The notes under the pieces: model-generated
The model's input: the letters and a program-made list of their open reading frames with translations, nothing else
What the model was told of the DNA's origin: nothing
Database searches by the model: none
In this document: piece after piece, positions 8,913 through 16,755 of the stretch
Layout of the letters: each line of letters opens with the position of its first letter
Position numbering within the stretch: position 1 is the first letter of the stretch
DNA from: an uncultured Akkermansia sp.
Lineage (GTDB): Bacteria > Verrucomicrobiota > Verrucomicrobiia > Verrucomicrobiales > Akkermansiaceae
NCBI GenBank assembly: GCA_947631275.1
Contig: CANRKR010000008.1
Coordinates: 1 to 46,520 of the forward strand
DNA: 46,520 nt
Reading direction: 5' to 3'
Translations under genes and position numbers: made by a program

Positions 8913-10009
8913 GGGTGGGAAAGTTTTCTGTTCGGCGCAGTGTTCTTCTGCATCTCAAGCTTCTGACAATTAAAGCTTGAGATAAGTCGTTGAAATGCTT
9001 CATATTGGCCAATACTTGGTTTCCAACCAAGCATGCGAAGCTTTTCTGTATTCATTCGCCAGTAAGTGAGAGTCGGATAGATGTTTGTCTCCTGCGGCAC
9101 AGACAAAATCCGCGTGCCCGGGTACCATAGTTCAAGTTTCTTCGCAACATCATAAATGCTCATTGTCATCTGCTCGTTTCCAACATTGTATATTTCGCCA
9201 TTCACCCCAAAATGGAGTAGCCGGAGAATAGCGGAGATCGCATCGGTTATGTAGCAAAAACTTCGCACGCTGCGTCCTGACGTCAAAAGACAAATAGGAG
9301 AAGATTCAACAATGCTGCGGGCAAATTGAGCGTACACATGCCAGTCATCATAGTTCACACCAGAACTGATAACCTGCGCAAGGCGCGCAATCCGGATGGG
9401 AGTACTGTGTTCACGTGCGTATTGCGAGCAGAGAGCCTCAGCGTGACGCTTTGCAATCATATATGACTGCCTCGGATCATTTTCATCACAGAAACCATAG
9501 TCGTATTCACCAAGCAGGCAGTCTTGGGAGACCATCCCGATAGCCTCGACAGAAGAAAGATAAACCATGCCGCGTAGGGAAACAGAGACGGCAAAATCCA
9601 GGACGCGACGCGTACCACCAAGGATAGCTTCATGCACCTGATCAGGGTGCTTCACAAAGAAATGAGAATCCGTAGGAGCAGCAGCATGGATAAGGTAATC
9701 GACAGGAAAATTACACGGGAATCCGGAACGTATGTCTGCTCGGTGGAACTGGACACTCCCTTTGGAAAGTTCTTGAGGAAAGAAATTTTGCAGCTTCGAA
9801 AGATCTCGCGCAGAGGCAATGATCCGGACATTTATTCCAAAATACTCATTGGCGGTCAAAAAGCAACGGATAATAAAACTGCCGATGTTGCCAGAAGCGC
9901 CTGTGACGAGAACACAGCTCTTGTCAAACATCTTGAACAAATGTTCACAGTGTTGACATATCTCACGAATATCCTCCTGCGTTACCCGGTTAGAAATGAG
10001 TTGATTCAT
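8909..10009 (-). CDS. Extended SDR: NAD-dependent epimerase/dehydratase/reductase
   Basis: The 366-residue protein has a Rossmann start at ~residue 35 (CVLVTGASGNIGSF), an SDR strand YLSSVEAIG with the catalytic Ser, and an intact YMIAK (YxxxK) active site. FCYITDAISAILRLL and IYNVGNEQ are typical of extended SDRs that act on nucleotide-linked sugars. About 30 residues before the Rossmann fold are extra. It overlaps the TagF-like gene upstream by 20 bp and the triple-fusion gene downstream by 4 bp, so translation is probably coupled. Next to an IspD-like enzyme it may reduce or epimerise the CDP-linked or precursor sugar; Haemophilus Bcs1 joins a cytidylyltransferase to a reductase in one protein. 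Exact reaction unknown. Confidence 0.8.
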   Translation of the reverse strand: MNQLISNRVTQEDIREICQHCEHLFKMFDKSCVLVTGASGNIGSFIIRCFLTANEYFGINVRIIASARDLSKLQNFFPQELSKGSVQFHRADIRSGFPCNFPVDYLIHAAAPTDSHFFVKHPDQVHEAILGGTRRVLDFAVSVSLRGMVYLSSVEAIGMVSQDCLLGEYDYGFCDENDPRQSYMIAKRHAEALCSQYAREHSTPIRIARLAQVISSGVNYDDWHVYAQFARSIVESSPICLLTSGRSVRSFCYITDAISAILRLLHFGVNGEIYNVGNEQMTMSIYDVAKKLELWYPGTRILSVPQETNIYPTLTYWRMNTEKLRMLGWKPSIGQYEAFQRLISSFNCQKLEMQKNTAPNRKLSHP

Positions 10010-11258
10010 GAGGCTCCTCCTTTCTCTTCACGAGGTCTTCCACTAAATCCACAATGCGCGCGGATGCCTTTCCGTCATCTACGCAACCCATTTTCTTCAG
10101 AAAGAGATCAATGCGTTCGCTGTGAGCAGCAGGATCGTAGCATAGAACAGAATCGAGCAACTTTTCCCATGTTATAGCAGGAGGGAATGGAGCCTCGTCC
10201 AATGGGTAGTAGCATCCACGCATTTTACTGTACCTCCGAAAGTCAGGCGCATACAGGAATCCTGGACGTTTGGTAAACAGATAATCCAGAATGCAGGAAG
10301 AATAATCTGTAAGAACTGCGTCTGCTGCTATGAGCAGCTCCTGCATGTTGGGATAGTTTCCTACGTTAATAACCTCAGGAGCGTCAGGGAGGAAATCATA
10401 ACGCTTCCACTCCTGATGAGCCGGATGCCAGCGGGCCAGCATGAGCCACTCTCCCCCGAAGCGTTTAGTCAGCGCATGTCGCAGTTGAGCAATTTGTTCC
10501 ATAGTAGGCACGCTTTGGGAACCGTCCTCGCGATAAGTAGGAGCGTAGAGAATTGTCTTTTTCTCAATGCTGATGTTTAGGCGTTCATACACCTTGCAAC
10601 GCAACTTTTCACCGACTTGTTTGAAGAAAATGTCATTGCGAGGATGACCGAAGCGCAGAATGGTGGGGAGAGGTCCAAAAGCTTCTTTGAATCGCTCATC
10701 CTCCCAGCTTGAGTTGGTGATGAGATAATCTATCTCTCTGAGCTCCTGCCGCAGATGATGCTGATTCAATCGCCCCGGATGCGCCTTTTCCCAGTCCAGT
10801 TTTTTTAACCCTAATGAACCATGCCACAGTTGAATATAGGTTTGCCCTTTGCGTTTATGAATACCTAGACGGCGAAAACGTAGTTGCCATCCATTGGAAA
10901 TCCAGATGTGAGCTGTCACGCATTCTTTCAAAGCCTCCTCCGTGCCCCACATGACTAAACGTACTCCACTCGGTATATCATGGAGGTAGTCAAGCACGTA
11001 TTTATCAACCATCCATACAATATCCCAGCCTTCTTTGCGGCGAAGCATTTCCTCAAGTACATAGCGAGGATTGCAACCGTATCCGGATAGCACATTAGTA
11101 AAAAATATTTTTTTAGACTCAATAGGAAACCGACAGTAAGGCAAAAAGCTCAGGTCGGGAGAGCGTAGCTTAATACGGATGCCAAGCAAACAGATCTGAA
11201 GATGATTTGCTCCCACACGCTTCAAAGAAAATATCTTCTCTCGAAATGTCAGCTGCAT
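9990..11258 (-). CDS. TagF/TagB-like CDP-alditol phosphotransferase
   Basis: This 422-residue protein belongs to the CDP-glycerol glycerophosphotransferase family, which transfers glycerol- or ribitol-phosphate from CDP-alditol to a growing chain at the cytoplasmic membrane face. Visible motifs are IQLWHGSLGLKKLDW with the essential His, FGHPRNDIFF, ILYAPTYRED, RWHPAHQEW and VLTDYSSCILDYLF. These match the other two TagF-like sequences at 12064-13227 and in the C-terminal third of 5922-8912. The N-terminus (residues 1-40) is basic and aromatic and could help membrane association; no membrane-spanning segment is evident. It overlaps the IspD-like gene by 10 bp, which fits a CDP-alditol made by that enzyme being its donor. 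Confidence 0.82.
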   Translation of the reverse strand: MQLTFREKIFSLKRVGANHLQICLLGIRIKLRSPDLSFLPYCRFPIESKKIFFTNVLSGYGCNPRYVLEEMLRRKEGWDIVWMVDKYVLDYLHDIPSGVRLVMWGTEEALKECVTAHIWISNGWQLRFRRLGIHKRKGQTYIQLWHGSLGLKKLDWEKAHPGRLNQHHLRQELREIDYLITNSSWEDERFKEAFGPLPTILRFGHPRNDIFFKQVGEKLRCKVYERLNISIEKKTILYAPTYREDGSQSVPTMEQIAQLRHALTKRFGGEWLMLARWHPAHQEWKRYDFLPDAPEVINVGNYPNMQELLIAADAVLTDYSSCILDYLFTKRPGFLYAPDFRRYSKMRGCYYPLDEAPFPPAITWEKLLDSVLCYDPAAHSERIDLFLKKMGCVDDGKASARIVDLVEDLVKRKEEPHESTHF

Positions 11259-12016
11259 AGAATGTGTGGACGTTTTACGGAGTCAGCAAGGGCGGTGGAT
11301 TGCAACTTCCCCTTCATGTAGCCAACCTTCGAGGCAAAGAGAGCCATGTCGTCTCGTGTCGTGATCTTGATGTTGCTCGTAGAACTTTCTGAGTAGTACA
11401 ATTTCACACCGAGCAGGTGCATGAGAACACAACTGGCTGTAGTGTTATGGATGCAACGCAAAGCGGCCTCTTTGTGGGCCCATTTAAGTGTCCCGAGAGC
11501 AAAAGCCTGGGGGGCTTGGGCTCGCAGCATGCCTTCGCGCGAATAATACTGCCCGCAGCGAGGTTCCTCTTTTGCTTCACAATCGGAACGCAACAAAGGC
11601 TCCTGGCAGGGAATGCATGCCACTGCATTGCCGTATTTGCGTGCCGCGCTCAGGCAGTCGGTGATAATATCGCTCGTTACTAGCGGGCGTGCAGCATCGT
11701 GCACGAGGACCATGCTTTCATCTCCGTAGTGCTTAGCAAGTTCAGCAATACCATGGCAAATCGACTCCTGATTGGTTTCTCCTGCCCGTACTATATGCTT
11801 CAATTTATTGATGCCGAAATCTCGTGCATAACCACGCAATTTCTCTTCCCACCCCGCCAGACATGAAACCGCTATCACATCAATATCTGGGTGCTTTTCA
11901 AATACTTCCAAAGTATAGATGATGACGGGGCGCTCCTCAACAAAGTAAAACTGTTTCGGAACACGCATCCCACATCGCTTCCCGATTCCCCCAGCCGTTA
12001 TGAGCGCGATATTCAT
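11249..12016 (-). CDS. IspD/TarI-like cytidylyltransferase (CDP-alditol synthesis)
   Basis: I start the gene at ATG 12016 because the family N-terminus MNIALITAGGIGKRCG begins there; the frame is open 51 bases further upstream. The 255-residue protein has the full set of IspD-family motifs: AGGIGKRCGMRVPKQF for CTP, VLVHDAARPLV for metal, RAQAPQAF, and SNIKITTRDDMALF at the end. In housekeeping metabolism this family makes CDP-methylerythritol; TarI/Bcs1-type members make CDP-ribitol. The location among three TagF-like transferases favours the polymer-precursor role. It lies 47 bp after the first TagF-like gene and overlaps the next by 10 bp. Ribitol phosphate, another alditol phosphate or a sugar phosphate as substrate cannot be told apart here. 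Confidence 0.82.
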   Translation of the reverse strand: MNIALITAGGIGKRCGMRVPKQFYFVEERPVIIYTLEVFEKHPDIDVIAVSCLAGWEEKLRGYARDFGINKLKHIVRAGETNQESICHGIAELAKHYGDESMVLVHDAARPLVTSDIITDCLSAARKYGNAVACIPCQEPLLRSDCEAKEEPRCGQYYSREGMLRAQAPQAFALGTLKWAHKEAALRCIHNTTASCVLMHLLGVKLYYSESSTSNIKITTRDDMALFASKVGYMKGKLQSTALADSVKRPHILCS

Positions 12017-12063
12017 ATCTGTTTTCTTGATGAAAATAATTGCGTTTTTGTAAATCTCTTTCG

Positions 12064-13227
12064 TCACGCGCTATGAGTAGCATTAAAATTCCGGTGGTAT
12101 GCGCCCCGGTGTTTTTCGATGATGTCTGCCACGCGTTCTGAGGCGTGACCGTCGTCCACACAGCCTTTGTCGCGCAGAAATTGCTCTGCCGCGGCGTGGT
12201 ATGCGGATTCATCGAACGAACGGATAGATTGCTCAAGTTGCTCGCTGCTTTCGGCGGTGGGGAAGGGGGTCTCTGCAAGCGGATAATACAACCCGCGCCG
12301 CTGTTCGTAGTCCGCGCAGTCCGGCGCGTAGAGGAATCCCGGGCGCCTCGTGAGCAGGAAATCGTAGGCACAGGACGAGTAATCCGTCACCAAAACATCA
12401 GCGATCATCAATAAATCCGCCATGTCCGCATAGCCCGTGAGGTCCAGAATTTGTGCGTCCTCCGCCCCCAGCGCCAGCTTGCGCCGTCCCCCGGATAGCC
12501 CGGGATGCTGCCGCATAAGGATGCTCCATTCACCGCCAAAACGCTCCGCCAGCGCCTCGCGCAGACGCCTCCAATTCGGCATGGGCGGCACAGCCGCGCC
12601 TTTGCCATCCCGGAAGGTCGGTGCGTAGAGCAGTAGCTTGCGCCCCGCCGGCAGCCCCAGCGCCGTCCGCACCGTTTTTACCCGCTCTTCCGCCCCGCGC
12701 AGCAGCGCGTCATTGCGCGGAGAACCAATCTCCAGGATTTCCCCGTCGTAGAAGAGCGCCCTGTGGAGCACTTGCGTGAGCCACCGGCAATTGGACAGCA
12801 GGTAGTCGACCTGCCGGGAGTCCGCCTTCGCGCGTTCCAGACAACTCCTGCGCGCGTGGGGCATGTCCGCCTCCATCTTTTTGATGCCGCAGGAGCCGTG
12901 CCACGTCTGGATGTAGAGCTGCCCCGCCTTCTTGCGGAATCCTTTTGTCCAGTATCTGGGGAGTCGCGTATTGCTCACGATAACCTGCGCGGTGGAGAAC
13001 TCATAGCGCATACGGCAGCGGCCCACTGCTGCGCGTATGCCGTGCGGCAGCCGCAAGGGCCCCCGTGCCTTTTTTGCCGTCCACACCAATTCTCCGTCCC
13101 AATCGCGCCGCAGCAACTCCTCCGCAATAGCGCGCGGGTTGTCCGCGTAACTCTCCGTAAAACTGTAAAAAACGACCTTGCCTCCCTGGATGGGAAGAAG
13201 GTTGCATATGAGGCTCAGCAGACCCAT
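12064..13227 (-). CDS. TagF-like CDP-alditol phosphotransferase, GC-rich first gene of the minus-strand operon
   Basis: The start at ATG 13227 follows a strong Shine-Dalgarno run (GGGAGGAGAGGAG) and is preferred over the longer frame opening at 13266. The 387-residue protein has IQTWHGSCGIKKMEAD, IGSPRNDALL, LLYAPTFRDGKG, MRQHPG and LVTDYSSCAYDFLL, the complete TagF/TagB motif set. It is the first gene after the divergent intergenic region. Its DNA is visibly much richer in G and C than the rest of the locus and resembles the housekeeping genes near the right end of the window, suggesting a different history from its AT-richer paralogues. It probably primes or extends an alditol-phosphate chain. 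Confidence 0.83.
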   Translation of the reverse strand: MGLLSLICNLLPIQGGKVVFYSFTESYADNPRAIAEELLRRDWDGELVWTAKKARGPLRLPHGIRAAVGRCRMRYEFSTAQVIVSNTRLPRYWTKGFRKKAGQLYIQTWHGSCGIKKMEADMPHARRSCLERAKADSRQVDYLLSNCRWLTQVLHRALFYDGEILEIGSPRNDALLRGAEERVKTVRTALGLPAGRKLLLYAPTFRDGKGAAVPPMPNWRRLREALAERFGGEWSILMRQHPGLSGGRRKLALGAEDAQILDLTGYADMADLLMIADVLVTDYSSCAYDFLLTRRPGFLYAPDCADYEQRRGLYYPLAETPFPTAESSEQLEQSIRSFDESAYHAAAEQFLRDKGCVDDGHASERVADIIEKHRGAYHRNFNATHSA

Positions 13228-13721
13228 CTCCTCTCCTCCCTTCTCGCAGTGCACAGAACAGAACAAAGACTACCGCAAAGCCATGCATTGCACGTATCTT
13301 CAAACGTTTCTGCAGCTGTCAGTTTTGCTCTGTGCATCGTTATATCTTTCTCCTTCACTTGTGTACCGGCTCGCTCTGCAAGGGGATTTCCCATTGCACA
13401 GCTCCCCCGCACACGCGCCGCCGCAGTATATCTCTTTACGAATACGATGTACAGTCTAAAATTAAATAATTTAAACAATGACAATGAATAGTAAACTTTT
13501 TATTTTTTAGAAATATCAATCTCATCCTATCTTTTTAATGAGAATCATTTTTGTTGTTTATTCATTATAAAAGTAAAACAAAACAACCAAAGTACATCTC
13601 TTTCGTAAAGAGATATACTCCCCCCGGCGTCAGTCAAAAGAACAGTTTGAGGCTACACACGGACGGGTGACGTGTGAGCGGATGGCTGTGATTGGCGGAA
13701 GCAAAACAAAAATAAGAGGTG
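13228..13721. other. Divergent intergenic region between the two polysaccharide operons
   Basis: This stretch holds no convincing gene. The part next to 13228 is GC-rich; from about 13450 to 13590 it becomes extremely AT-rich. It must hold the promoters of both divergent operons, but I could not assign one with confidence. An imperfect inverted repeat (13425-13452 and 13592-13619) brackets the AT-rich core. The short frames crossing it have no recognisable content. Confidence 0.7.
13425..13619. repeat. 28-bp imperfect inverted repeat around an AT-rich core
   Basis: The left arm is 13425-13452 and the right arm 13592-13619; the right arm read on the minus strand matches the left at 25 of 28 positions, with the first 18 (agtatatctctttacgaa) and last 7 (gatgtac) identical. 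The arms enclose 139 bp of AT-rich DNA. The right arm is also a perfect small palindrome, atctcttt-cgt-aaagagat. The arrangement could be an invertible promoter segment or paired operator sites for the two operons. Confidence 0.75.
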
Positions 13722-14477
13722 ATGTTGAACATAGTCATACCAATGGCTGGACGTGGAAGCCGGTTCTCTGAGGCTGGGTACAAAAATCCCAAGCCCCTGA
13801 TAGATGTGCAGGGAAAACCAATGATTCAAGTTGTGGTGGAGAATCTCACTCCTCTGCGTGATCATCGGTTTATTTTCATATGCCAAAAATGTCATGTTGC
13901 GCAGTATGGACTAACGGAGAAATTACATGCGTACGCAGGGAATGTGGAAATCATAGAGATAGATGGCATCACTGAAGGACAGGTGTGCACAGTTTTGAAA
14001 GCGAAAGAATTAATCGATAATGATGATCCGCTGATGACAGCCAATTCGGATCAGTACATTGATTGTGACATTAACGAGTATTTATCCACTATGGATGAAG
14101 GACGGTTGGATGGGATGATCATGACGATGAAGGCAAACGATAAGAAGTGGTCATACGCCCGAACGGATGGCCACGGTTTGGTGGTAGAGACTGCCGAGAA
14201 GAAAGTCATTTCTGATCAGGCTACGGTAGGCATATTTAATTTCCGGCGTGGGCGGGATCTCGTGCGTGCTGCCGAGCAGATGATACGCGATGATGCACGA
14301 GTAAACGGCGAGTTCTACACCTGCCCTTGCTACAACTACCTGATTCGGGAAGGGAAAAAGGTGGGCATTTATAACATCGGAGAAGAATATCACGGTATGT
14401 ATGGTCTTGGCACACCCAAGGATCTTGAATTCTTCCTGAACGATCCGATCTCCAGAAAACTGGCGCCATGCAGATAA
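13722..14477 (+). CDS. Sugar nucleotidyltransferase (NTP_transferase family)
   Basis: The ~250-residue protein starts with NIVIPMAGRGSRF followed by NPKPLIDVQGKPMI, the nucleotide- and magnesium-binding signature of sugar-1-phosphate nucleotidyltransferases; ANSDQYIDCD carries the metal-binding Asp. I give ATG 13722, but TTG 13725 would yield the family-typical MNIVIPMAG and sits better behind the purine-rich site at 13715-13719; GTG 13719 is also in frame. It is the first gene of the plus-strand operon and overlaps the GDPD-like gene by 10 bp. It probably joins an NTP to a phosphorylated sugar or alditol. Its degenerate homologue is at 15734-16363. Confidence 0.82.
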   Translation: MLNIVIPMAGRGSRFSEAGYKNPKPLIDVQGKPMIQVVVENLTPLRDHRFIFICQKCHVAQYGLTEKLHAYAGNVEIIEIDGITEGQVCTVLKAKELIDNDDPLMTANSDQYIDCDINEYLSTMDEGRLDGMIMTMKANDKKWSYARTDGHGLVVETAEKKVISDQATVGIFNFRRGRDLVRAAEQMIRDDARVNGEFYTCPCYNYLIREGKKVGIYNIGEEYHGMYGLGTPKDLEFFLNDPISRKLAPCR

Positions 14478-15091
14478 TCGCGCACAGAGGAATGTGGCAT
14501 ACGGCGGATGAACGCAACACTGAAAACGCTTTCATCCGCGCGTTTGATGCCGGCTTCGGGGTTGAGCTGGATCTGCGTGATCACTGCGGACAAATCGTCG
14601 TCTCTCATGACATACCGCGTGGCGGGGAGCTTCCTTTTCGCGGTGTACTTGAACTCATGGCGGGACGAGCCTTTCCCCTTGCACTCAACATTAAGGCAGA
14701 CGGCCTGGCCGAGGGCATAAGAGAACTCCTGCAGCAGTTTGCCCACTCCAATTACTTCACCTTTGATATGTCAACTCCCGATATGGTGCAACAGCTCGGG
14801 GCAGGTCTGCGCGTGTTCACAGGGCAAAGCGACATCCTTCCAACCCCCGTTCTGCCGGATCGTGCGGTGGGTGTGTGGTTGGACAGCTTCTACTCCGATT
14901 GGTTCCCTTCTGAGCTCATTGAGCGCCACCTCGCTCAGGGTAAATACCTCTGTATCGTATCGGCGGAACTGCACGGTCGCGCGCCGCTCCCCCAGTGGAG
15001 GAAAATCAAGCAAGTCCATTCGCTCGGCAGTGAGCGCCTTTTCCTTTGTACCGATCAACCCCTAGCAGCCCAAGCTTTCTTCAATGAATAA
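14468..15091 (+). CDS. Glycerophosphodiester phosphodiesterase-like protein
   Basis: The 207-residue protein begins MQIIAHRGMWHT, and HRG is the first catalytic motif of the GDPD TIM barrel. VELDLRDHCGQIVVSHD supplies the acidic metal ligands and the second catalytic His, and NIKADGL corresponds to the usual xIKxx strand. It is shorter than typical GDPDs (about 240-280 aa) and has no signal peptide, so it acts in the cytoplasm. It overlaps its neighbours by 10 and 8 bp. GDPDs release sn-glycerol 3-phosphate from glycerophosphodiesters; in this cassette it may instead process a phosphodiester intermediate of the polymer. That role is inference. Confidence 0.78.
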   Translation: MQIIAHRGMWHTADERNTENAFIRAFDAGFGVELDLRDHCGQIVVSHDIPRGGELPFRGVLELMAGRAFPLALNIKADGLAEGIRELLQQFAHSNYFTFDMSTPDMVQQLGAGLRVFTGQSDILPTPVLPDRAVGVWLDSFYSDWFPSELIERHLAQGKYLCIVSAELHGRAPLPQWRKIKQVHSLGSERLFLCTDQPLAAQAFFNE

Positions 15092-15737
15092 GGTAAAGAT
15101 AAAAGCCGTTATCTTTGATATGGACGGGGTACTCATAGAAGCCAAAGATTGGCACTATGAGGCTCTGAACCGTGCTCTCGCCCTGTTTGGTTACAATATA
15201 TCCCGACAGGACCATTTAACGACGTTTGACGGGTTGCCCACCAGAAGGAAGCTCCAACTTCTCTCGGAGAAATGCGGTCTGCCCACTGGCTTGCACTCCT
15301 TCATTAACAAGATGAAACAGGTATATACCATGGAATGCATCTTCATGCATTGCAAGCCCGTCTTTTACCATCAATTCGCTCTGGCGAGGCTCAAGGCGGA
15401 GGGCTACAAGCTTGCGCTGGCATCTAACTCCATCCGCATGACGGTGGATATGATGCTGGAGAAAGCGAAACTTGCGGAGTACATGGATTTGACGCTGTCC
15501 AACAAAGATGTCAAGAAATGCAAGCCGGATCCGGAGATCTATCACATTGCCATCGCTCGCTTGGGATTTGTGCCGCAAGAATGCCTTATTGTGGAGGATA
15601 ATTTTAACGGCATCGCAGCAGCTCGTGCCAGTGGTGCGCATCTGCTCAAAGTCGATTCGGTGGACGATGTCACGTATCAAAACATCCGCGCTCGCATCAA
15701 TGAGCTGGAGAACGGAGGGAAGAGGGCAGCAGCATGA
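15084..15737 (+). CDS. HAD-family hydrolase, beta-phosphoglucomutase/phosphatase-like
   Basis: The 217-residue protein has the class IA HAD layout: VIFDMDGVLIEAKDWHYEAL (nucleophile Asp and cap entry), LALASNSIRM (motif II), KCKPDPEIYH (motif III Lys) and CLIVEDNFNGIAAARASG (motif IV). A helical cap of ~65 residues lies between motifs I and II, as in phosphatases of sugar phosphates and in beta-phosphoglucomutases. It overlaps the GDPD-like gene by 8 bp and the next gene by 4 bp. It could dephosphorylate or mutate the phospho-sugar used by the first gene of the cassette. Confidence 0.82.
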   Translation: MNKVKIKAVIFDMDGVLIEAKDWHYEALNRALALFGYNISRQDHLTTFDGLPTRRKLQLLSEKCGLPTGLHSFINKMKQVYTMECIFMHCKPVFYHQFALARLKAEGYKLALASNSIRMTVDMMLEKAKLAEYMDLTLSNKDVKKCKPDPEIYHIAIARLGFVPQECLIVEDNFNGIAAARASGAHLLKVDSVDDVTYQNIRARINELENGGKRAAA

Positions 15738-16363
15738 ATATCATCATTCTCACGGATGAGCTGGATGAGGACTTTGAAGGGGAACTCATCTCGGAATGTT
15801 TGGGAAATCTCCCAAAGGAAAAGGCAGGAAAGGTCATCTGCATGATTCCCAAAAACGCTCCGCATAACGCATCCTCGACAGAGACGGCAAAAGCATGTTC
15901 TCTTGATGCTGAAGTCATCACTTCGGAGGAGCGTGCCAAAGGAGCGGTCTGTACAGCCCTTTTTGCCATCGATGACATCAACAACGAGGACGAGTTACTC
16001 GTGATTTATCGTCCCCTCGTCAGGACAGATGTCTGCGCTGCTGTTGGTGACTTCAGGCAGCGCGATCTGGATGGCGGGCTTGTTACATTCCCGTCCGCTC
16101 AGCCGGGACATACCTGGGTCGTGCTTGATGAAACGGACCGTGTCATTCGTGCGGATGAGAGGTGCCCCGTCTCCAACCATGCGGCGGCAGGATACTACTA
16201 TTTCAGACGAGGCTCAGATTTTGTCAACGCCTGCTTTGCTGTGATTGAGAGGGATCCCTCCTCTGAGCAGCCCTATAACCTTCCATCAACTTATAATGAA
16301 TTAATTTTACAGCAAAAGAACATCGGTATTTTTGAATTCCCTGAACCCGCGTCTCCATCATGA
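15734..16363 (+). CDS. Degenerate nucleotidyltransferase-like protein (probable pseudoenzyme)
   Basis: This 209-residue protein aligns by eye with the nucleotidyltransferase at 13722-14477 in its middle and C-terminal parts: KGAVCTALFAIDDINNEDEL against EGQVCTVLKAKELIDNDDPL, and AAAGYYYFRRGSDFVNA against ATVGIFNFRRGRDLVRA. The N-terminal GxGxRF/PKPL signature is absent and the metal-binding NSD is replaced by IYRPL, so catalysis is unlikely. It overlaps the HAD gene and the cupin gene by 4 bp each, so it is expressed with them. A binding or regulatory role, or a partner of the active paralogue, is inferred. Confidence 0.7.
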   Translation: MNIIILTDELDEDFEGELISECLGNLPKEKAGKVICMIPKNAPHNASSTETAKACSLDAEVITSEERAKGAVCTALFAIDDINNEDELLVIYRPLVRTDVCAAVGDFRQRDLDGGLVTFPSAQPGHTWVVLDETDRVIRADERCPVSNHAAAGYYYFRRGSDFVNACFAVIERDPSSEQPYNLPSTYNELILQQKNIGIFEFPEPASPS

Positions 16364-16683
16364 AAACGGCTAAATTATCAGACATGACCAAAGGCTGGTT
16401 CGTTGGCAATTTTAAACCTTCCTTGCTCATGACGAATGACGTCGAGGTCGCCGTCAAATCCTACAACAAGGGCGACTATGAAGCCGAGCATTACCACAAA
16501 ATAGCCACGGAAATTACGGTCATTACCAGTGGCAGCGTTCGCATGAATGGAGTTGTCTACCATACGGGAGATATCATCGTCATGGAACCCGGCGAATCCA
16601 CCGATTTCGAGTGTTTGGAAGATGATACCAAGAATGTAGTCGTAAAATATCCGGGGGCCAATAACGATAAGTACGAAGCATGA
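16360..16683 (+). CDS. Small cupin-domain protein
   Basis: The 107-residue protein has a single conserved beta-barrel (cupin) domain: HYHKIATEITVITSG provides the HxH...E metal ligands of motif 1, and GDIIVMEPGESTDFECLED forms motif 2. The length is near the minimum for a cupin. It overlaps the preceding gene by 4 bp (ATGA) and ends the five-gene overlapping set. Cupins in sugar clusters serve as isomerases, epimerases or binding proteins; the reaction here is unknown. Confidence 0.8.
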   Translation: MKTAKLSDMTKGWFVGNFKPSLLMTNDVEVAVKSYNKGDYEAEHYHKIATEITVITSGSVRMNGVVYHTGDIIVMEPGESTDFECLEDDTKNVVVKYPGANNDKYEA

Positions 16684-16755
16684 ATCAGGAAGAGAGCCGT
16701 GTTTCATTGCCTGTAGGAAATGGAATGTATAACCACTTTAATTTCACGAATTTTA

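Noticed and set aside
13592..13619. The palindrome atctcttt-cgt-aaagagat as a terminator
   Set aside because: No T tract follows on either strand and both operons point away from it.
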